DNA of 35,118 nt from Nitrospirota bacterium (GTDB lineage: Bacteria; Nitrospirota; Thermodesulfovibrionia; Thermodesulfovibrionales; JdFR-85), in NCBI GenBank assembly GCA_015492515.1, contig WGEZ01000061.1, forward strand, positions 1 through 35,118. Direction: 5' to 3'. Below are positions 30,837 through 35,118 of the stretch, in pieces (the first letter of the stretch is position 1; each line of letters begins with the position of its first letter). The translations under genes were made by a program, and so were the position numbers. Under the pieces are notes generated by a model, which saw nothing but the letters and a program-made list of their open reading frames with translations, was not told the origin of the DNA and did not search any database.

Positions 30837-33242
30837 ATGAGGACCTTGACGATACCGGTGAAGGGGATGACCTGTGCATCCTGCGTGAAGGCCGTTGAGA
30901 ACGCCCTCCGCAGGATCGACGGTGTGACGGACGTCTCCGTGAACTTCGCCTCCGAGAAGGCGACGATCAGCGTGAGTGAAGACGTCCCTCTGGAGAGCAT
31001 CGTACAGGCCGTCAAGGCCGAGGGATACGACGTGGCCACGTTGAAGACGGAGTTCGCCGTGAAGGGGATGACCTGCGCTGCCTGTGTGGCCGCCGTGGAG
31101 CGGGCCCTGAAGGGGCTTTACGGGGTGGTGGGCGTGAACGTGAACCTGGCCTCCGAGAAGGCGTCCGTGGAGTATATACCCACACTCACCGGTTTCGAGG
31201 AGTTCAGGAAAGCGATAAAGGCCCAGGGCTATGAGGCCGAGACGATAACGGAGGAGTTCACCGACAGGGAGAAGGAGGCCCGTGAGAGGGAGTTCCGTGA
31301 TATCCTCAGGAGGTTCCGGCTGAGTGCCGTCCTCTCCGTCCTGATCCTCCTCGGAAGCCTCACGGGCATCCCCGTGCTGTCGGAGAGGTTCGTGCTCTTC
31401 GCCCTTGCCACACCGGTTCAGTTCTGGGCGGGTCTCAGGTTCTACAGGGCCGCCTGGGCCGCCGCCAGACACTTCTCGACGAATATGAACACCCTCGTCG
31501 TGGTGGGCACCTCCGCGGCATACCTCTACAGCGTGGTGGCCACCTTCCTGCCCGGTATATTCGAACGCGGCGGGCTGGAGGCCCATCTCTACTTCGATAC
31601 CTCAGCGGTGATAATCACCCTCATCCTGCTGGGCCGCCTCCTCGAGGCGAGGGCGAAGGGCAGGACGTCCGAAGCGATAAGGAAGCTGATCGGCCTCCAG
31701 GCGAAGACGGCGAGGGTCGAGCGTGACGGCAGGGAGGTGGAGGTACCGATAGGAGAGGTCGTGGTCGGTGACATCGCCGTCGTCCGGCCCGGTGAGCGTA
31801 TACCGGTGGACGGTGTCGTGGTGGACGGATACTCCTCGGTCGATGAATCAATGCTGACCGGTGAGAGTATGCCTGTAGAGAAGTCCGTCGGCGACCAGGT
31901 CTTCGGCGGGACGATCAACAAGGTCGGCAGTTTCAAGCTGAGGGCCACCAGGATCGGCAAGGACACGGCCCTGGCGCAGATAATCCGGCTTGTGGAGGAG
32001 GCCCAGGGGAGCAAGGCCCCGATACAGAGGCTCGCCGACAAGGTGGCCTCCATATTCGTGCCGACCGTGATCGGGATAGCTGCGGTCACCTTCCTTGTAT
32101 GGAACTTCCTCGGCCCTGAGCCTGCCTTCACCATGGCCCTCATGAACTTCATCGCCGTCCTTATCATCGCCTGCCCCTGCGCCCTCGGTCTCGCCACACC
32201 GACGGCCATAATGGTGGGGACCGGGAAGGGCGCCGAGCGGGGCATCCTGATAAGGGATGCCGAGGCCCTCGAGACGGCCCACAAGATCGACACGGTGGTT
32301 CTGGACAAGACGGGCACCATCACGAAGGGCGAGCCTGAACTGACCGATATCCTGAGCACCGATACCACCGAGGAAGAGAGCGTGCTGCAGATTGCGGCCT
32401 CGGCCGAGAAGGTCTCGGAACACCCCATCGCCGAGGCCATCGTGAGGAAGGCCAGGGACCTCGGGCTCGACCTGGTCGAGCCCGATGACTTCAAGGCCAT
32501 CCCCGGTGGTGGGATCAGGGCGAGGGTCGGCGTCGACGAGGTCTTCATCGGCAATCCCTCCCTGCTCGCCAGGGAGGGTATAGACCCGGCACCGGTCTCG
32601 GGCATCGTCGACAGACTCACCTCGGAGGGCAAGACAGCCGTCCTCGTCTCCGTGAACAGGGAGCTGAAGGGGGTCTTCGGGATATCGGACTCGTTGAAGG
32701 AGGGCTCCGTGGAGGCCATCGCCGAACTCCGGGCGATGGGGATCGAGGTGGTGATGCTGACGGGAGACAACGAACGGATGGCGTCCCGCATCGCCGGGGC
32801 CGTGGGTATCGAGAGGTTCTTTGCAGAGGTCCTTCCCGAGGGGAAGGTGGATATCATAGAGCGGCTGAAGGCCGAGGGGAAGGTGGTGGCCATGGTCGGC
32901 GACGGTATAAACGATGCACCGGCCCTTGCAGAGGCGGACGTCGGTATAGCGATCGGCACAGGAACCGACATCGCCATGGAGGCCTCGGACATCACCCTCA
33001 TAAAGGGCGACCTGAGGAGCGTGGTGGAGGCCGTCAAGCTGAGCAAGCTGACCCTCAGGACGATCAAACAGAACCTCTTCTGGGCGTTCTTCTACAACGT
33101 CATCGGCATCCCCATAGCCGCCGGTGTGCTCTACCCCTTCGGCGGTCCGCTGCTGAACCCGATGTTCGCCTCCGCCGCCATGGCCTTCAGTTCCGTCTCC
33201 GTGGTGAGCAACTCCCTGAGGCTGAGGAAGAAGTCCCTCTGA
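30837..33242 (+). CDS. copA: Copper-translocating P-type ATPase with two N-terminal HMA domains
   Basis: 801 aa; GMTCASC and GMTCAAC metal-binding motifs, CPC ([15 protein letters not shown]), [29 protein letters not shown]. Confidence 0.96.
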   Translation: MRTLTIPVKGMTCASCVKAVENALRRIDGVTDVSVNFASEKATISVSEDVPLESIVQAVKAEGYDVATLKTEFAVKGMTCAACVAAVERALKGLYGVVGVNVNLASEKASVEYIPTLTGFEEFRKAIKAQGYEAETITEEFTDREKEAREREFRDILRRFRLSAVLSVLILLGSLTGIPVLSERFVLFALATPVQFWAGLRFYRAAWAAARHFSTNMNTLVVVGTSAAYLYSVVATFLPGIFERGGLEAHLYFDTSAVIITLILLGRLLEARAKGRTSEAIRKLIGLQAKTARVERDGREVEVPIGEVVVGDIAVVRPGERIPVDGVVVDGYSSVDESMLTGESMPVEKSVGDQVFGGTINKVGSFKLRATRIGKDTALAQIIRLVEEAQGSKAPIQRLADKVASIFVPTVIGIAAVTFLVWNFLGPEPAFTMALMNFIAVLIIACPCALGLATPTAIMVGTGKGAERGILIRDAEALETAHKIDTVVLDKTGTITKGEPELTDILSTDTTEEESVLQIAASAEKVSEHPIAEAIVRKARDLGLDLVEPDDFKAIPGGGIRARVGVDEVFIGNPSLLAREGIDPAPVSGIVDRLTSEGKTAVLVSVNRELKGVFGISDSLKEGSVEAIAELRAMGIEVVMLTGDNERMASRIAGAVGIERFFAEVLPEGKVDIIERLKAEGKVVAMVGDGINDAPALAEADVGIAIGTGTDIAMEASDITLIKGDLRSVVEAVKLSKLTLRTIKQNLFWAFFYNVIGIPIAAGVLYPFGGPLLNPMFASAAMAFSSVSVVSNSLRLRKKSL

Positions 33243-33372
33243 GGCCTCCTGTTGCTTTTGACCGAACGATTATGTCAGAATCTCATGAACGGCCGGTGAG
33301 TCTCTCTTCTGCAGGGGCTCCGGCACGGATGACGGAAAAGCCGACGATCATACGGAAAGGGGACCCATATCG

Positions 33373-34329
33373 ATGTCAAGGCTTCTGTCTCTGCCAGCGG
33401 CACTGACGACCCTCCTCTTCCTTGCAACCGCCGCTGCTGCAGGCATCCTTCTGGACAGGATCGTTGCCGTCGTGGACGAGGACGTGATCACCTGGAGCGA
33501 GCTCTACAAGACCATGGAGTTCGAGCTCTCGGACAGGCTCGCCGGGCTGAGTCCGGAAGACAAGAGGAGGCGGCTCAAGGGACTCGAACGGGAGTACCTC
33601 GAGAGGCTGATCGACCTGAAGGTGCAGCTCCACGAGGCGAGACGTCTCCAGATCGGTGCAACGGAAGAAGAGGTGGATTACGCCCTCGCCCAGATACGCC
33701 GGAAGCACGGGTTGACGGAAGAGACCTTCCTCGAGGCCCTCCGGAAGGAAGGGCTCGCCCTGGAGGAGTACAGGGAGATGATCGCCGAACAGATCATCAT
33801 CAGCAAGCTCGTGGACCTCGAGGTGCGCAGCAAGCTCATCCTGCCCGAGGAGGAGATAGAGAGATACGCCCGGCAGAAGGGGGAAGAGCTCGACCTCTCC
33901 GAGGGCTACAGGATACGACAGATATTCTTCCCCGCCGCAACGCCCCGGGAGAGGAAGGAGGCCGAGGAGAAGGCACGGGAGGTGATCGAACTGCTGAAAA
34001 GCGGCGAACCCTTCGAATCCCTGGCAAGGAGGTACTCGAAGGGCCCCAACGCCTCAAACGGAGGCGACCTCGGGTTCATCAGAAAGAAGGACCTTGCAGG
34101 GGAGTTCCTCGCCCTCGTCGAGGAGATGGAGGTCGGAGAGTATCGAGGCCCCTTCCAGACCGACAAGGGGATACATATAATCAAGCTCGAGGGCAGGAGC
34201 GGCACGGGCCCGGAGGTCTCCGCAAAGGAGCGTGCGGGCAGGCTGCTGCTGAAGGAGAAGTTCAGGGAGGCCCTCAACGACTGGCTCAGGTCACTGAGGA
34301 GCAGGGCCCATATAGAGATAAAACTCTGA
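33373..34329 (+). CDS. SurA/PpiC-type periplasmic peptidyl-prolyl isomerase
   Basis: 318 aa; signal peptide, ILLDRIVAVVDEDVITWSEL (SurA N-domain), rotamase RQIFFPAATPRERKEAEEKAREVIELLKSGEPFESLARRYSKGPNASNGGDLGFI. Confidence 0.92.
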   Translation: MSRLLSLPAALTTLLFLATAAAAGILLDRIVAVVDEDVITWSELYKTMEFELSDRLAGLSPEDKRRRLKGLEREYLERLIDLKVQLHEARRLQIGATEEEVDYALAQIRRKHGLTEETFLEALRKEGLALEEYREMIAEQIIISKLVDLEVRSKLILPEEEIERYARQKGEELDLSEGYRIRQIFFPAATPRERKEAEEKAREVIELLKSGEPFESLARRYSKGPNASNGGDLGFIRKKDLAGEFLALVEEMEVGEYRGPFQTDKGIHIIKLEGRSGTGPEVSAKERAGRLLLKEKFREALNDWLRSLRSRAHIEIKL

Positions 34330-34368
34330 GCATCCATCCCTTCCAGGGAGGTGCCCCTTCATCCAGGC

Positions 34369-35118
34369 ATGAAGACAGCCCTCACCATAGCCGGCTCTGA
34401 CCCGACGGGGGGTGCCGGTGTGCAGCTCGACATCAGGGTCTTTCACCGCTTCGGCGTGCACGGCCTCTCGGTGATCACATCGATAACCGCACAGAACACC
34501 ACGGGGGTGAGGTCCATACGACCCCTGGAGGCCGCTGCGGTGAGAGAGCAACTCGCCGTACTGCTCGAGGACGTCCGGGTGGATGCACTCAAGACAGGCA
34601 TGCTCTACAGCCCCTCCGTCGTGGAGGTGATCGCCGATGCGATCAGCGGCAGCGGCATCGGGAGGGTCGTCGTGGACCCGGTAACGGTCTCCTCATCGGG
34701 GACCCCCCTCATCGAGGATGCAACCCTGGAGAGGATGACGGAACTGCTCTTCCCCCTGACCACCGTCGTGACCCCGAACATCTACGAGGCCTCCCTGCTC
34801 ACGGGCGTCAATATCGAGAGGCCCGAGGACCTCGAGGAGGCCGCGGTGAAGATCAAATCCCTGGGAGCGGAGGCCGTGATAATAACGGGCGGGCACTTCC
34901 CTGATCTCACCGGAGGCCACTCCGGGACGGAATCCGCCGTCGACCTCTACTACGACGGCGGTAAGTTCCACAGGTTCGAGTCGAGGTTGTTCAAAGGACA
35001 ATACCACGGAACGGGCTGTGCATTCTCCTCGGCACTGACCGCGAATCTCGCCTTAGGGTATTCGGCGCTGGAGTCCGCGAGAAGGGCGAAGGAGCACACG
35101 ACGGAGGCGGTCCGGAGG
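34369..35118 (+). CDS. thiD: Hydroxymethylpyrimidine/phosphomethylpyrimidine kinase ThiD (3' end truncated)
   Basis: MKTALTIAGSDPTGGAGVQLDIRVFHRFGVHGLSVITSITAQNTTGV..., KTGML, TPNIYEASLLTG, GTGCAFSSALTANLA; runs off the window end. Confidence 0.94.
   Translation, partial: MKTALTIAGSDPTGGAGVQLDIRVFHRFGVHGLSVITSITAQNTTGVRSIRPLEAAAVREQLAVLLEDVRVDALKTGMLYSPSVVEVIADAISGSGIGRVVVDPVTVSSSGTPLIEDATLERMTELLFPLTTVVTPNIYEASLLTGVNIERPEDLEEAAVKIKSLGAEAVIITGGHFPDLTGGHSGTESAVDLYYDGGKFHRFESRLFKGQYHGTGCAFSSALTANLALGYSALESARRAKEHTTEAVRR

Noticed and set aside
31589-33067. 492-aa minus-strand ORF
   Set aside because: Antisense to copA; Ser/Pro-rich shadow translation.

Overview
This is a GC-rich, gene-dense bacterial chromosomal window, mostly core housekeeping genes. 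No rRNA, tRNA, CRISPR array or transposon was seen. Minus strand, from the right: a split F1Fo-ATPase operon (b', b, delta, alpha, gamma, beta, epsilon). It is followed by a pyrimidine operon, pyrR-pyrB-pyrC-carA-(membrane protein)-carB. This runs into an MTA/SAH-deaminase-like amidohydrolase and an NHEJ-type group (ku, small Lrp/RAM-domain protein, ATP-dependent ligase). Then come an RseC-like protein, an EF-G2-like factor, tig-clpP-clpX, and infB-DUF503-rbfA-nrnA-truB (truB truncated by the window edge). Plus strand: rpmB, a DciA/DUF721 protein, a Lys/Ala-rich-tailed protein, a glutaredoxin-like gene, copA, a SurA/PpiC-like isomerase and thiD (truncated). The standout is at 30197-30445. A glutaredoxin-like reading frame missing from the ORF track has an in-frame TGA at the first position of the redox motif (U-S-D-C in place of C-x-x-C). 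A hairpin with bacterial-SECIS-like geometry lies 15 nt after the TGA. This is a candidate selenocysteine glutaredoxin, translationally coupled (ATGA overlap) to an H1-tail-like protein. Also notable are a likely PyrR attenuator upstream of pyrR and an NHEJ module at the end of the pyrimidine operon. There are also several structured leaders or intercistronic hairpins. All calls come from reading the sequence by eye; no searches or folding calculations were run.
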